Assembly: GCF_017873095.1 (NCBI RefSeq)
Contig: NZ_JAGGJU010000002.1
Span: 372,001-436,000, forward strand
Reading direction: 5' to 3'
From: Heterorhizobium halophytocola
Lineage (GTDB): Bacteria > Pseudomonadota > Alphaproteobacteria > Rhizobiales > Rhizobiaceae
DNA length: 64,000 bases
The position numbers were made by a program, and so were the translations under genes. The notes below the pieces were generated by a model. The model ran no database searches and had not been told where the DNA came from. It saw nothing but the letters and a program-made list of their open reading frames with translations. Of this stretch, positions 26,356 through 34,976 are shown in pieces (the stretch's first letter is position 1; every line of letters starts with the position of its first letter).

Positions 26356-27150
26356 TCACGCCTTGGGGATCGGCTGTTCGGTGACCGTCGACGAGCCCTC
26401 AGCCGGCGCGGAGCCGAACCACTTCTCGTGGATCTTGACCATCGTGCCGTCCTTCTTCATCGCGGTGATCGCGTCGTTCAGCTTGCCCAGCAGCGGGTGA
26501 TCCTTGGCCATCATCAGGCCATACTGCTCGCCGGTCTTGATCCGGGCGGCAACGCTGAATCCCTTCATCTTGGTGAACAGGTATTCCATGCCGGGAATGT
26601 CGGATACGACAGCGTCGACGCGGCCGGCTCCCAGGTCGAGGAACATGTCCTGCTGGGCGTTATAGCCCTTCACGTCGGAAATGCCCTTGTCGGCCTGGTT
26701 GTCCTTGACCCATTTCTCGCCGGTCGAGCCGGAGAGGACGCCGACGACCTTGCCCTTGAGCGCGTCGACGCTTGCAATATCGCTGCCGTCCTTGGTGGCG
26801 ACGCCCATGTCGGAATCGTAATAGGGCTGGGTGAAGGACTGCGACTGCAGCCGTTCCTTGGTGATGGTGATCGAGGAGATCGCGACATCGATGCGCTTGG
26901 AACTGGTGGCGGCAAACAGCGCCTGGAAGCCGTAATCGGCGATCTCCGGCGTCAGGCCGGCGCGCTTGGCGGCCTCGGTCGCGATGTCGACCTCGAAACC
27001 TTCGAAGGTGCCGCTCTCGTTCTTGAACTCAAACGGCGGATTGCTGGGATAGGCACCGATCTGCAGGCTATCGGCGGCCTTTGCGGAAAAGGCGCCGGCG
27101 GCAAGGCCAAGCATGGTTGCCATGATCAGGGTATTGCGGCGGGTCAGCAT
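26356..27150 (-). CDS. amino acid ABC transporter substrate-binding protein (family 3)
   Basis: A 264-residue periplasmic binding protein with a signal peptide (about residues 1-25, ending in SAKA). The GFEVDIATEAAKRAGL and DVAISSITITKERLQ stretches are the lobe I signatures of polar amino-acid binders. It sits between the PLP-enzyme gene and the permease gene in one minus-strand unit. The ligand is probably an amino acid or derivative that is a substrate of the two PLP enzymes nearby. Confidence 0.9.
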   Translation of the reverse strand: MLTRRNTLIMATMLGLAAGAFSAKAADSLQIGAYPSNPPFEFKNESGTFEGFEVDIATEAAKRAGLTPEIADYGFQALFAATSSKRIDVAISSITITKERLQSQSFTQPYYDSDMGVATKDGSDIASVDALKGKVVGVLSGSTGEKWVKDNQADKGISDVKGYNAQQDMFLDLGAGRVDAVVSDIPGMEYLFTKMKGFSVAARIKTGEQYGLMMAKDHPLLGKLNDAITAMKKDGTMVKIHEKWFGSAPAEGSSTVTEQPIPKA

Positions 27151-27285
27151 TATTGTTGGTCTCCCTCTGGTTGGTCCCCCATGCCGGGTTCGACATGGAG
27201 TCTGCCGGCGATCTTGCCGCCGTCATTTCCGTGACGCCCGGGAGACCATCTCAAGCGTGATGGTCCGGGCGCAATAGCGATCCGC

Positions 27286-28569
27286 TCAGCCCTTGCGCGC
27301 GGCGATGATCTCGGCCAGCGCCGCCTCGAAGCGGGCGATCTCCTCGACCTTGTTATAATGGACGAGCGAGACACGCACAGCGCCGCTTTCCATGGAAAGA
27401 CCAAGCCGCTTCATCAGGCGGGGTGCGAACATGTGGCCGTCGCGCACGCCGATGCGGCGCTTGCCGAGCTCGGCGGAAAGAAGCTGCGGGCTCACGCCGG
27501 GGATGTTGAAACAGATGGTCGGCACGCGCTGGGACAACCTCGCCTCGTCCGAGATGCCGTAGATCGTCGCATCGTGGCGCTTCAGCACCGCGATCATTTC
27601 TGCGGCAAGCGTCAGCTCGTATGCGCGGATGGCGGCCATGGCGGCCGTCAGCGCCTCGCGACGGCTATGCTCTCCGGCCGGCAGGAAGCGTTCGCCGACA
27701 CTTTCCAGGTAGCGGACGGCGGCATCCATGCCGGCGACATTCTCGTAAGGGAAGGTGCCGACCTCGATCTTGTAGGGGGGAACGTCGGGAATGAAATCTT
27801 CCTTGAAGGTCGGCAGGCGGCAGAGCGCGTCGTAGCGGCCCCAGAGGAAGCCCATATGCGGCGAGAAGTTCTTGTAGCCGGAGCAGACCAGATAATCGCA
27901 GTCCCAGGCCTGGACGTCGATCAGGCCGTGCGGACCGTAATGCACGCTGTCGAGGAAGACCTCGGCGCCCGCTGCATGGGCGATGCGGCCGACCGCTGCG
28001 ACATCGACCATGGTGCCGATCGAGTGGGCGGTGACCGTGCAGGCGACCAGCCGCGTCTTTTCATTGACCAGGGGTTTGAGGTCTTCCGGGTCGAGCGTGC
28101 CATCCTCGCGCATGTGCCACCAGACAATCTTTGCGCCGTCCGCCTCCAGCGCGGTCCAGGTGGCGATATTCGCGTCATGGTCCATGTCGGTGACGACGAT
28201 CTCGTTACGGGTCGACAGCATTTTCGAAATGCCGAGGCTGACGAGCCGGATGAAGGAGGTGGCGTTGAGGCCGAAGGAGATTTCGTCGGGGCGATAGGCA
28301 TTGACGAGGGTGGCCACGCTCTCGCGCGCGGCGTCCAGATTCGCATCCACCTTCTGGCTGTGCTCGTAGCGGGCCATGCGCTGCACATTGGCGTCGATCA
28401 GGTGGTTGGTCACGGCATCGACCACCGTCTGGGGCACCTGCGCCCCGCCGGCATTCTCCAGGAAGATGAAATCGCCGGCCTTTTCAATGGCCGGAAACAG
28501 GGCGCGGATTTCATCGACGGGAAAGCTGTTGCGAAGGGTCTGGTGCTGCGGCGACGTCTGGAGGTTCAT
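27286..28569 (-). CDS. class V aminotransferase-fold PLP enzyme, cysteine-desulfurase-like (VC1184-type)
   Basis: A 427-residue PLP enzyme. [14 protein letters not shown] near the N-terminus and the PLP Lys in [12 protein letters not shown] fit the cysteine-desulfurase-like branch rather than classical IscS/SufS, and no iron-sulfur genes are adjacent. I chose the ATG at 28569, which follows AGGA by 7 bases and starts just before [11 protein letters not shown]. It is the first gene of the minus-strand unit with amino-acid uptake genes. The upstream region has TGATCA and the 28-base palindrome shared with the catabolic island. The reaction is unknown; a C-S or C-C lyase or deaminase is plausible. 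Confidence 0.8.
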   Translation of the reverse strand: MNLQTSPQHQTLRNSFPVDEIRALFPAIEKAGDFIFLENAGGAQVPQTVVDAVTNHLIDANVQRMARYEHSQKVDANLDAARESVATLVNAYRPDEISFGLNATSFIRLVSLGISKMLSTRNEIVVTDMDHDANIATWTALEADGAKIVWWHMREDGTLDPEDLKPLVNEKTRLVACTVTAHSIGTMVDVAAVGRIAHAAGAEVFLDSVHYGPHGLIDVQAWDCDYLVCSGYKNFSPHMGFLWGRYDALCRLPTFKEDFIPDVPPYKIEVGTFPYENVAGMDAAVRYLESVGERFLPAGEHSRREALTAAMAAIRAYELTLAAEMIAVLKRHDATIYGISDEARLSQRVPTICFNIPGVSPQLLSAELGKRRIGVRDGHMFAPRLMKRLGLSMESGAVRVSLVHYNKVEEIARFEAALAEIIAARKG

Positions 28570-28641
28570 GTCGGATCCTGTAGGTCTTTGCCGCTGACCG
28601 TAGCCATGCGGGGCATGTGATTTCGTCAAGTTTTGATGATT

Positions 28642-28675
28642 TGATCACAAGATATTTGAGAGTTCAACTATCTCG
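28642..28675. promoter_or_regulatory. composite operator: TGATCA plus copy A of the shared 28-base palindrome
   Basis: TGATCA at 28642-28647 abuts CAAGATATTTGA at 28648-28659 and TTCAACTATCTCG at 28663-28675. The two arms pair at 10 of 14 positions and match the best copy at 39313-39340 in most positions. It is 79 bases upstream of the PLP-enzyme start at 28569. Confidence 0.6.
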
Positions 28676-28829
28676 CGCGGCAATTTCTGGTGCTTGGTGT
28701 GTCCGAAATTGCGCTCACCAGCGGTCACTCTGCGTGTCCTGAAAGGAACGCAGGTATATCCCATTGACATATCCCGATCCCAAGCCCATTTTTTGGATGT
28801 GCCTTAAGGGATCGCGGAAGGGGGCTTTC

Positions 28830-29060
28830 ATGGAGCGTGGTGCAGTTTTTCGAAGCAATCGCAGCCAGGCCATCCGGCTGCCAAAAGCGGTTGCCATGCC
28901 CGATGATGTCACGCGTGTGGATATCGTCGCGGTCGGGCGTACCCGGGTGATAGCACCCGCCGGTGAAATCTGGGACAGTTGGTTCGAGGGGGCGGAGGCG
29001 ACACCCGATTTCATGGATGAACGGGATCAGCCTGCCTTGCAGGAGCGCGAAGCGTTCTGA
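28830..29060 (+). CDS. vapB: VapB-type antitoxin, AbrB/SpoVT fold
   Basis: A 76-residue protein. FRSNRSQAIRLPKAVAMP is the conserved DNA-binding swapped-hairpin of VapB antitoxins, and the acidic C-terminus (FMDERDQPALQEREAF) is the likely toxin-binding tail. The ATG at 28830 follows GGAAGGGGG by 7 bases; the frame upstream is not VapB-like. Its stop overlaps the toxin start by one base. The pair should autorepress its own promoter through binding at the region before 28830. Confidence 0.92.
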   Translation: MERGAVFRSNRSQAIRLPKAVAMPDDVTRVDIVAVGRTRVIAPAGEIWDSWFEGAEATPDFMDERDQPALQEREAF

Positions 29061-29461
29061 TGCTGAAATACATGCTGGACACCAATATCTGCATTTTCAC
29101 GATCAAGAACCGGCCGCAAAAGGTGCGCGAGGCCTTCAATCGCCACCAGGATCAGCTTTGCATCAGCTCCGTCAGCCTGATGGAGTTGATATACGGGGCA
29201 GAAAAATCGGCCAGTCCAGAACGCAATTTGGCTGTCGTAGAAGGCTTTGCGGCACGCCTTGAGGTCTTGCCCTATGACGACTTTGCCGCAAGCCATACAG
29301 GTCAGCTGCGGGCAGAGCTTGCCCGGAGCGGTACGCCCATCGGACCCTATGATCAGCTGATCGCAGGGCATGCGCGCTCCCGCGGGCTGGTCTTGGTGAC
29401 AAATAACCGGCGCGAGTTTGATCGTGTGCCCGGTTTGCGTGTCGAGGATTGGTCAGTTTAG
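29060..29461 (+). CDS. vapC: VapC-type toxin, PIN-domain ribonuclease
   Basis: A 133-residue PIN domain. The acidic metal ligands are visible in YMLDTNI (Asp7), SLMELIYG (Glu near 42) and PYDQLIAGHA (Asp near 99), with TNNRREF closing the active site. VapC toxins cleave tRNA or rRNA when freed from VapB. Overlap TGATG with vapB couples translation. It probably stabilises the replicon, which also carries repABC. Confidence 0.92.
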   Translation: MLKYMLDTNICIFTIKNRPQKVREAFNRHQDQLCISSVSLMELIYGAEKSASPERNLAVVEGFAARLEVLPYDDFAASHTGQLRAELARSGTPIGPYDQLIAGHARSRGLVLVTNNRREFDRVPGLRVEDWSV

Positions 29462-29512
29462 CCGCGTGTGCAGAGATCGCGACGGTCTCCGGGCGGCTGA
29501 AAAGCGGCGGGC

Positions 29513-29905
29513 CTATTCCGTCCGCTTTGTCTCGTCCCGGTCGCGCTCGTAGCCATGGACGCCGGGAACTGGCGGGAGCCAGCTCTCTCGGCGGACGGTC
29601 CAGAGTTCATAGGTCGGTGTGAACTGGCCCGAAGTATCGAGCGCGCCGAGATTGACTTCTACCTCGTCACCGGTCCGGCTGAACACCGACGAGCCGCAGC
29701 GCGGACAGAAGTGGCGCCCCTTGTAGGCTTGTGTCTCGCCCTCGACGGATACGGCGGTCTCGGGAAAGATCGCGGAGGCATGAAACGGCGCGCCATGATG
29801 CTTGCGGCAATCGAGGCAATGGCAGAGCCCGACGCGATAGGGCTTGCCGCTCGCCTCAAAACGCACGCTGCCACAAAGGCAACCGCCCACATGTCGCTCT
29901 TCCAT
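29513..29905 (-). CDS. GFA-family (glutathione-dependent formaldehyde-activating-like) zinc protein
   Basis: A 130-residue protein. Zinc ligands appear as GGCLCGSVRF, LCHCLDCRKHHG and FCPRCGSSVF, the standard CENP-V/GFA pattern. Despite the name, most family members are not shown to act on formaldehyde. It stands alone between vapBC and the Liv module, on the opposite strand to vapBC. Confidence 0.88.
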   Translation of the reverse strand: MEERHVGGCLCGSVRFEASGKPYRVGLCHCLDCRKHHGAPFHASAIFPETAVSVEGETQAYKGRHFCPRCGSSVFSRTGDEVEVNLGALDTSGQFTPTYELWTVRRESWLPPVPGVHGYERDRDETKRTE

Positions 29906-30005
29906 GCTGATCCTCCCTACATTGGTGCATCAGCTTAGGCGCTCGCAATGAGGTGATCAAATGGCCGTAGCACCGGGTGGGGAGCTGCTGACACGTCCGG
30001 ATAAC

Positions 30006-30035
30006 GAGAAGGCGCCGGTTTCCCGACGCCTTCTC
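30006..30035 (-). terminator. hairpin downstream of the Liv-type binding-protein gene
   Basis: Perfect 9-base arms GAGAAGGCG and CGCCTTCTC around a 12-base loop, 29 bases after the stop at 30064 on the minus strand. There is no T tract, so termination strength is uncertain. Confidence 0.5.
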
Positions 30036-30063
30036 CCAATTCGCAAATGCAATCTACGGACCC

Positions 30064-31326
30064 TTACTGGATCTTGTCCTGCAGGGCGGTGACGTCGTCG
30101 GTGGTCATTTCGCCGGTGGTCTCGACCTTGCCGTCGGCGATCTTCCACAGGCGGAAGGGGCCGGTGATGTCGCCGAGCTTGTCGAAGGTGACCGGGCCGA
30201 TGACGCCTTCGTAGCGGATCGGCTTGCCGTCCTTGATCAGGCCGAGCGCCTTTTCAAATTCCTCCTTGCCGGCATAGATCGGCTCGCCCTTGGGGTCGGT
30301 GACCTTGAAGATGGCGTCACGGATGTCCTCGGGCTTGTCGGAGCCTGCGGCCGCAATCGCAAGACCGACAATGGCGCCGGCGTCATAGGAGCGGTCGGCC
30401 GCCGGGTTGGACGGCTCGATGCCGCCGGAGAAGGTCTTGTAGTTGGCGTTGAAATATTCGGTCGACTTGGTCGGGCTGGTGCCGGACGAGGTGCCGTAGG
30501 CGTCGTTCAGATAGTCGGCGCCGACCGACTCGATGAAATCCGGGCTGTTCATCCCGTCGTTCAGCAGGAATTTCTGCGGGCCGCCCTGCGAGATCCAGGC
30601 GCGCGCGATGGTGGCGCCATCGACCGGATAGCTGACGAGATAGAGGCCGTCCGGCTCACCGCCCATGGCGGCCGTGACTTCTGACTGGTAGCTCGACTGC
30701 TTCTCGTTATAGGGCGTGTCGGAGACGATCTCGCCGCCGAGCGCCTTGTAGGCGCGGGAAAATTCCTGGACCATGTTGACGCCGAAGTCGTTGTTGACAT
30801 GGATGATCGACAGCTTCTTGAAACCCTGGTCGATGGCGTATTTGGCCGCAGCGACACCCTGCAGCGCATCAGACGTGATGGTGCGGAAGAAGATGCCGTT
30901 GGTCTTGCCGTCGCGGCCAAGCGCCGTCAGCGTCGGCGAGGAGGAGGCAGGCGACACCTGGACGACTTTTGCGGGCGCCGTGACCGAGGTCAGGATCGGG
31001 ATGGTGACGGAGGAGATGATGCCGCCGATGATCACAGGCACCTTCTTAACCTGCACGAGCTGGGTCGCGGCATCCACGGCGACATTGCCCTGGCTCTGGC
31101 TGTCACGGGTATCGGTGACGAGGTCGCAGCCGCGTACGCCGCCGGCCTCGTTGATGTCATGGAAGGCCATCTCGACCGATTTCGCACCGGCCTGGCCGTA
31201 TTCGCCGGCCGGGCCGGTCAGTTCCATGACCATGCCGACGGTAATCTTGCAGTCGGCGGCGTTGGCGGCGCCGGCGGCCATGACGAGGCCGAGCGCGGTG
31301 GTGAGCAATGCAAGTGTCCTGTTCAT
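30064..31326 (-). CDS. branched-chain-amino-acid-type ABC transporter substrate-binding protein (LivK-like)
   Basis: A 420-residue periplasmic binding protein of peripla_BP_6 type. A signal peptide of about 22 residues (ending in GAANA) precedes ITVGMVMELTGPAGEYGQ, the family entry motif. I chose the ATG at 31326, right at the signal peptide. It is the last gene of the minus-strand unit 34072-30064, and the cognate ATPases and permeases are on the opposite strand at 34185-37595 behind the same divergent promoter. Many such systems in Rhizobiales import aromatic acids or amides rather than branched-chain amino acids. Confidence 0.9.
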   Translation of the reverse strand: MNRTLALLTTALGLVMAAGAANAADCKITVGMVMELTGPAGEYGQAGAKSVEMAFHDINEAGGVRGCDLVTDTRDSQSQGNVAVDAATQLVQVKKVPVIIGGIISSVTIPILTSVTAPAKVVQVSPASSSPTLTALGRDGKTNGIFFRTITSDALQGVAAAKYAIDQGFKKLSIIHVNNDFGVNMVQEFSRAYKALGGEIVSDTPYNEKQSSYQSEVTAAMGGEPDGLYLVSYPVDGATIARAWISQGGPQKFLLNDGMNSPDFIESVGADYLNDAYGTSSGTSPTKSTEYFNANYKTFSGGIEPSNPAADRSYDAGAIVGLAIAAAGSDKPEDIRDAIFKVTDPKGEPIYAGKEEFEKALGLIKDGKPIRYEGVIGPVTFDKLGDITGPFRLWKIADGKVETTGEMTTDDVTALQDKIQ

Positions 31327-31426
31327 TGACGTTCCCCTTTTTGGAATGGACTTTTCGATTGCAGGCCTGATTTCAGTCTCCCGGCGGCGTCCAGGTGCCG
31401 GCCGCCGGTGTCGCGGGCGAGGCGCG

Positions 31427-32482
31427 TCAGACGCGCCCGTCATTCAGATTGTAATGCATGATATTGCCGTGCCGGCCGCTGCGGTCGCGCTCCAGCGTGT
31501 AGACATCGCCCTCGAGCCCGGCGGATTGCGCGATCACCGCCTCGATCTCGGCCATGTCGGCCTTAGACAGCGCGATCTCCATGATTCTGGCATTGGCTTC
31601 GGCATGGGCGCGATTGCGCGCACCGACGATGACGGCGGCTACATGGGGCTGGCGCAGAACCCAGGCGCTGGCGATCGTCGCGATATCGGTCGCGTGACGG
31701 TCGGCGACCTGCCGCAGGACTGCAAGCAGCGACTGGAACAGGTCCCAACCGCCGAAATCGTCGATGATCAGCTTGTATTTAACGAGCGACCGGTTTTCGA
31801 GCGGCATCTCCGGTTCCGGCTGGTCGAGCCAGCGATCGGCGAGAAAGCCGCCGGCGACCGTACCGTAGCAGAGGAAGGAGAAATTCTTGTCTTCCGCAAG
31901 CGCTGCCAGCTGCTTGGCGGGGCGCTGGTCGAGCACCGAATATTGCAATTGTTGGCTGACCAGCGGAATGCCGCTGTCGATGATCCCGGCCAGGTGGTCG
32001 GTGTCGAAATTGGTGGTGCCGAGATTGCGCACCTTGCCGGCCTGCTGCAGCTCCTTCAGCCAGTGCATGGCCTCCAGATGGCCGGGCAGCGTGTAGTCCC
32101 ACCAGTGGAACTGCACCAGATCGAGGCGGTCGGTCTTCAGCCGGCCGAGCGACTGGTCGACGATGCCACGAATATAGTCGCGGCTGATATTGGCAAGCAC
32201 GTCGAGGTCGGGCACGAGCTTGGTGTGGACCTGCATGCGGGCGGCTTCCGCCGCGCCGCGCGTCTGTTTCAGATGCTGGCGCGCCGCGCCGATCAGGTCT
32301 TCCACGCCGGTATAGATGTCGGCGCAGTCATAGGTGGTGATGCCGAGATCGAAGGCGGCGACCAGATCCTGGACCGCCTGTTCGCGATCGATTTCGCCAT
32401 GGCCGCCGGCCAGTTGCCAGCCGCCGCGAATGACCCGCGGAATGGTGTAGCCGGGCGCAAGTTCGAAGGTCTGGGTCGTCAT
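31427..32482 (-). CDS. aldo/keto reductase
   Basis: A 351-residue NADPH-dependent oxidoreductase with a TIM-barrel. The DLGITTYDCADIYTG motif carries the catalytic Asp and Tyr; the catalytic Lys is in VHTKLVPD; the His in LVQFHWWD. Its start overlaps the stop of the TIGR04076-like gene by four bases. Inside a transport/regulator operon it probably reduces a carbonyl of the imported compound or its product. Confidence 0.88.
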   Translation of the reverse strand: MTTQTFELAPGYTIPRVIRGGWQLAGGHGEIDREQAVQDLVAAFDLGITTYDCADIYTGVEDLIGAARQHLKQTRGAAEAARMQVHTKLVPDLDVLANISRDYIRGIVDQSLGRLKTDRLDLVQFHWWDYTLPGHLEAMHWLKELQQAGKVRNLGTTNFDTDHLAGIIDSGIPLVSQQLQYSVLDQRPAKQLAALAEDKNFSFLCYGTVAGGFLADRWLDQPEPEMPLENRSLVKYKLIIDDFGGWDLFQSLLAVLRQVADRHATDIATIASAWVLRQPHVAAVIVGARNRAHAEANARIMEIALSKADMAEIEAVIAQSAGLEGDVYTLERDRSGRHGNIMHYNLNDGRV

Positions 32483-32838
32483 GCGTCATCCTTTGCATCG
32501 GGGAGCGGCACCGCTGTCGTCTCGGCATGGCTGAAACGGCGGCGCTTCAGCCGGATGATCTTCAGCCGGCTGGCGCAATTGGGGTCGGGGCAGGCGATCT
32601 CGGCATCCGAGGTCATCCAGTCGTTCGGGTGGGTGTCGCGCTGCTTGGCGGCGAGCAGCGGCAGGACGGCGGCGATCGAATAGATCGAGAAGCCCTGGCC
32701 GTCGGGCAGATGCAGCATCTCGCCGCGCAGTTCGAAATGATCGCCCTCGCGCGCGCCGCAATAGATCGGCTTCCCCTTCGGGATCACCGCCTCGACGCGG
32801 AGATCGTAGAGTTCGAAGCTGTCGTCGGTCCCGCTCAT
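32479..32838 (-). CDS. small conserved protein, TIGR04076-like
   Basis: A 119-residue protein that looks like the TIGR04076 family, with KGKPIYCGAREGDHFELRG and a CPDPNC pair near the C-terminus that could bind metal. The function is unknown to me. Both ends overlap neighbours by four bases (DUF3830-like upstream, aldo/keto reductase downstream), so it is co-translated. Small proteins of this type often accompany aldo/keto reductases and ABC importers. Confidence 0.7.
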   Translation of the reverse strand: MSGTDDSFELYDLRVEAVIPKGKPIYCGAREGDHFELRGEMLHLPDGQGFSIYSIAAVLPLLAAKQRDTHPNDWMTSDAEIACPDPNCASRLKIIRLKRRRFSHAETTAVPLPDAKDDA

Positions 32839-33323
32839 GCGCCGCCCCGCGAGAAGACGACATCGCAGGCGCCGTTGCGGCGGATGGTGCCGCAGGCCTC
32901 GGCGAAATGGGCGATGTCTCCGGCCGGCACCCTGGCAACCACGCTGCCGGCAAGCCAGCCGATCGGAAACAGCATGCGGGCACCCGGGCCGTAGAACAGG
33001 CCGATGTCGAAGATCGGGTTCGGGCTGCCGCCCCACATGCGGGCCGGCACATAGGCCATGACGATGTCGCCCGGCTGTGGGTGGAGCGTGGCGTTTTCCG
33101 GCGGCAGGGGATGGGCATAACCGGCGCCGTCCAGATGGGCCGAGGGGATGGGGCAGGAGATTTCCGGGCCGGTCCACATCGCGTGCAGGCCGGGAACCGT
33201 GCGCTCGACCGCCAGGTATTCCCAGAGGAAGGCTGCATTGTCCGGCGCCTTGTCATAAAGCAGCGGGGCGGTCAGAGAGAGGCCGGACCGGGCCTCGCGG
33301 ATCAGGATGGTGCGCTCGGTCAT
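32835..33323 (-). CDS. DUF3830-like (cyclophilin-like fold) protein
   Basis: A 162-residue protein resembling DUF3830, with an N-terminal AFLWEYLAVERTVPGLHAMW stretch and a central PQPGDIVMAYVPARMWGGS that is typical of cyclophilin-like small barrels. The role is unknown; a ligand-binding or isomerase-like function has been suggested only by fold. ATG at 33323 overlaps the GntR stop by four bases. Confidence 0.7.
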   Translation of the reverse strand: MTERTILIREARSGLSLTAPLLYDKAPDNAAFLWEYLAVERTVPGLHAMWTGPEISCPIPSAHLDGAGYAHPLPPENATLHPQPGDIVMAYVPARMWGGSPNPIFDIGLFYGPGARMLFPIGWLAGSVVARVPAGDIAHFAEACGTIRRNGACDVVFSRGGA

Positions 33324-34072
33324 GCTTTGCTCGCAGTCTTTTCGTCGGATGTGAGGATCTGGTCGCGCAGAAACGCGAAGGGGCGGCTGATATCGGTCAC
33401 CAGGGCTGCGCGGGCGGCCTGTGCGTCGCGGCCCTTCAGGGCATCGACCATGGCGCGGTGGTAAAAGCCGACATCCTCGGTGGCGCGGCCGTCGATAGCG
33501 CGGGAAAAGGCATAGGCGGCATAGCGCGTGCAGGGCCCGGATTGCAGCCACAGGCTTTCAATCATCGGCAGCAGCACGGAGGAACCGCTGCAGCGATAGA
33601 TCTCGAAGTGGAATTTCTGGTTGAGCGTCGCCTCGCGGTCGAAATCGCTCGGTTCCTTCAGCCCGCGCACATCGTCCCATTCGGCAAGGATATCGCTAAG
33701 GCGCGCCAGATCCCGCGGCCCCATGGTGGCGCAGGCCAGCGCGATTGCCTCTCCCTCGATCAGGATACGGGTGCGCAACAGGTCTTCCAGCCGCGCAAGC
33801 GTGACCGGCGGCACGCGCACCGACCGGTTGGGCAGCGCCTCGAGCGCCTTTTCGCTGATCAGCCGCCCCAGCGCCTCGCGCACCGGCATGGTGCTGGTCA
33901 TCATCGCATCGGCAAGGCCGCGAATGGTCAGAACCTGTTCCGGCTCGAACAGGCCGCAGATCAGCGCACGGCGCAACTCCTTGTAGACGCGTTCCTGCAC
34001 GGTCTCCCGCTGGATCGGGGACAATTGCAGGGACTGCGTGCCGTCCGGCGGCTGGGCTTGCCAGTCTTGCAT
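33320..34072 (-). CDS. GntR-family (FCD) transcriptional regulator
   Basis: A 250-residue regulator with an N-terminal winged helix (about residues 25-95, ending in STMPVREALGRLISE) and an FCD domain (KFHFEIYRCSG, YHRAMVDALKGRD). I chose the ATG at 34072, since upstream sequence is the operator-rich promoter. It heads the minus-strand unit with DUF3830, TIGR04076, aldo/keto reductase and binding protein, and is divergent from the Liv ATPase/permease genes. The 112-base gap holds two TGATCA units and copy B of the shared element. It probably autoregulates and controls both directions. Confidence 0.9.
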   Translation of the reverse strand: MQDWQAQPPDGTQSLQLSPIQRETVQERVYKELRRALICGLFEPEQVLTIRGLADAMMTSTMPVREALGRLISEKALEALPNRSVRVPPVTLARLEDLLRTRILIEGEAIALACATMGPRDLARLSDILAEWDDVRGLKEPSDFDREATLNQKFHFEIYRCSGSSVLLPMIESLWLQSGPCTRYAAYAFSRAIDGRATEDVGFYHRAMVDALKGRDAQAARAALVTDISRPFAFLRDQILTSDEKTASKA

Positions 34073-34097
34073 CCTCTCCCTCGCACTTTTCGGGTTG

Positions 34098-34144
34098 CGA
34101 GATATTTTAAACCTCAATAACGTGATCAAAACAAGTGTGATCAC
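34098..34144. promoter_or_regulatory. divergent operator: copy B half-element plus two TGATCA units
   Basis: GATATTTTAAA at 34101-34111 matches the left arm of the shared 28-base palindrome; the right arm is poor. TGATCA occurs at 34123-34128 and 34138-34143, the second within GTGATCAC, 15 bases apart. The region separates GntR (start 34072) from the Liv ATPase (start 34185). Confidence 0.55.
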
Positions 34145-34184
34145 AGATCAAAAAACTGCAGCTCAAAAACGAGCGAGGGGAATG

Positions 34185-34976
34185 ATGATTGCGGCAAGTG
34201 GCCCCTCGGGGCCGGAAACCGTGCTGTCCGTCAGCCATGCCAGCAAGCGTTATGGCGGGCTGGTGGCCGTCGATGATGTGTCCTTCAATCTCGCAAAGGG
34301 CGAGATTCTCGGCCTGATCGGGCCGAATGGGGCCGGCAAGACGACGATGTTCGATCTGGTGGCCGGCAGCCAGAAGCCGAGCTCGGGCCGGATTGCGGTC
34401 CATGGCCGCGATGTCTCGGGCCAGAGTGCCCACCGGCGCATCGCCCATGGTCTCGGCCGCACCTTCCAGATTCCAAGGCCGTTCCCGCAACTCAGCCTGA
34501 TCGACAATGTCCTGCTGGCGCGCCAGAATCAGACCGGCGAGGGGGTGATTGCCAATTTCCTCAGCCCCCGGCGGGTCGCGGCCGAGGAGCGGGCGGCGGT
34601 CGAAAAGGCCCGCGCGCTTCTCGACTTCGTCCTGCTGTCGCGGCTGGAATCGGAGCCGGCAAAGGTGTTGTCGGGCGGACAGCGCAAGCTATTGGAACTG
34701 GCCCGCGTGATGATGGCCGACCCGGCGATCGTCCTGCTCGACGAACCGGCGGCCGGCGTCAATGCGACGCTTCTGGAGGTCATCATCGACCGCATCACGG
34801 AGATCAACCGGCGCGGCATCTCCTTCCTGCTGATCGAGCACAATATCGACATGGTCAGCCGGCTCTGCGGCCGGGTGCTGGTGATGGCGAGCGGCCAGCT
34901 GCTGTGCGAGGGCACGGCACAGCAGGTCGCCACCGACCCGCGGGTCATCGAAGCCTATCTGGGAGGTGCCGCATGA
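34185..34976 (+). CDS. branched-chain-amino-acid-type ABC transporter ATPase (LivG-like)
   Basis: A 263-residue ATPase with Walker A GPNGAGKTT, signature LSGGQRKLLELAR and Walker B IVLLDEPAAGVN; the AAGVN box and the long insertion (FLSPRRVAAEERAAV) are LivG traits. GAGGGG lies 4 bases before the ATG at 34185; an adjacent ATG at 34182 is possible. First gene of the plus-strand Liv operon, overlapping livF-like by four bases. Confidence 0.92.
   Translation: MIAASGPSGPETVLSVSHASKRYGGLVAVDDVSFNLAKGEILGLIGPNGAGKTTMFDLVAGSQKPSSGRIAVHGRDVSGQSAHRRIAHGLGRTFQIPRPFPQLSLIDNVLLARQNQTGEGVIANFLSPRRVAAEERAAVEKARALLDFVLLSRLESEPAKVLSGGQRKLLELARVMMADPAIVLLDEPAAGVNATLLEVIIDRITEINRRGISFLLIEHNIDMVSRLCGRVLVMASGQLLCEGTAQQVATDPRVIEAYLGGAA

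Noticed and set aside
27286..28569. Cysteine desulfurase for Fe-S cluster assembly
   Set aside because: No suf or isc genes nearby, and the active-site surroundings fit the VC1184-type branch within an amino-acid uptake unit.
28764..28829. N-terminal extension of the VapB antitoxin
   Set aside because: VapB similarity begins at the ATG at 28830, which has a strong ribosome site; the extension is unrelated.
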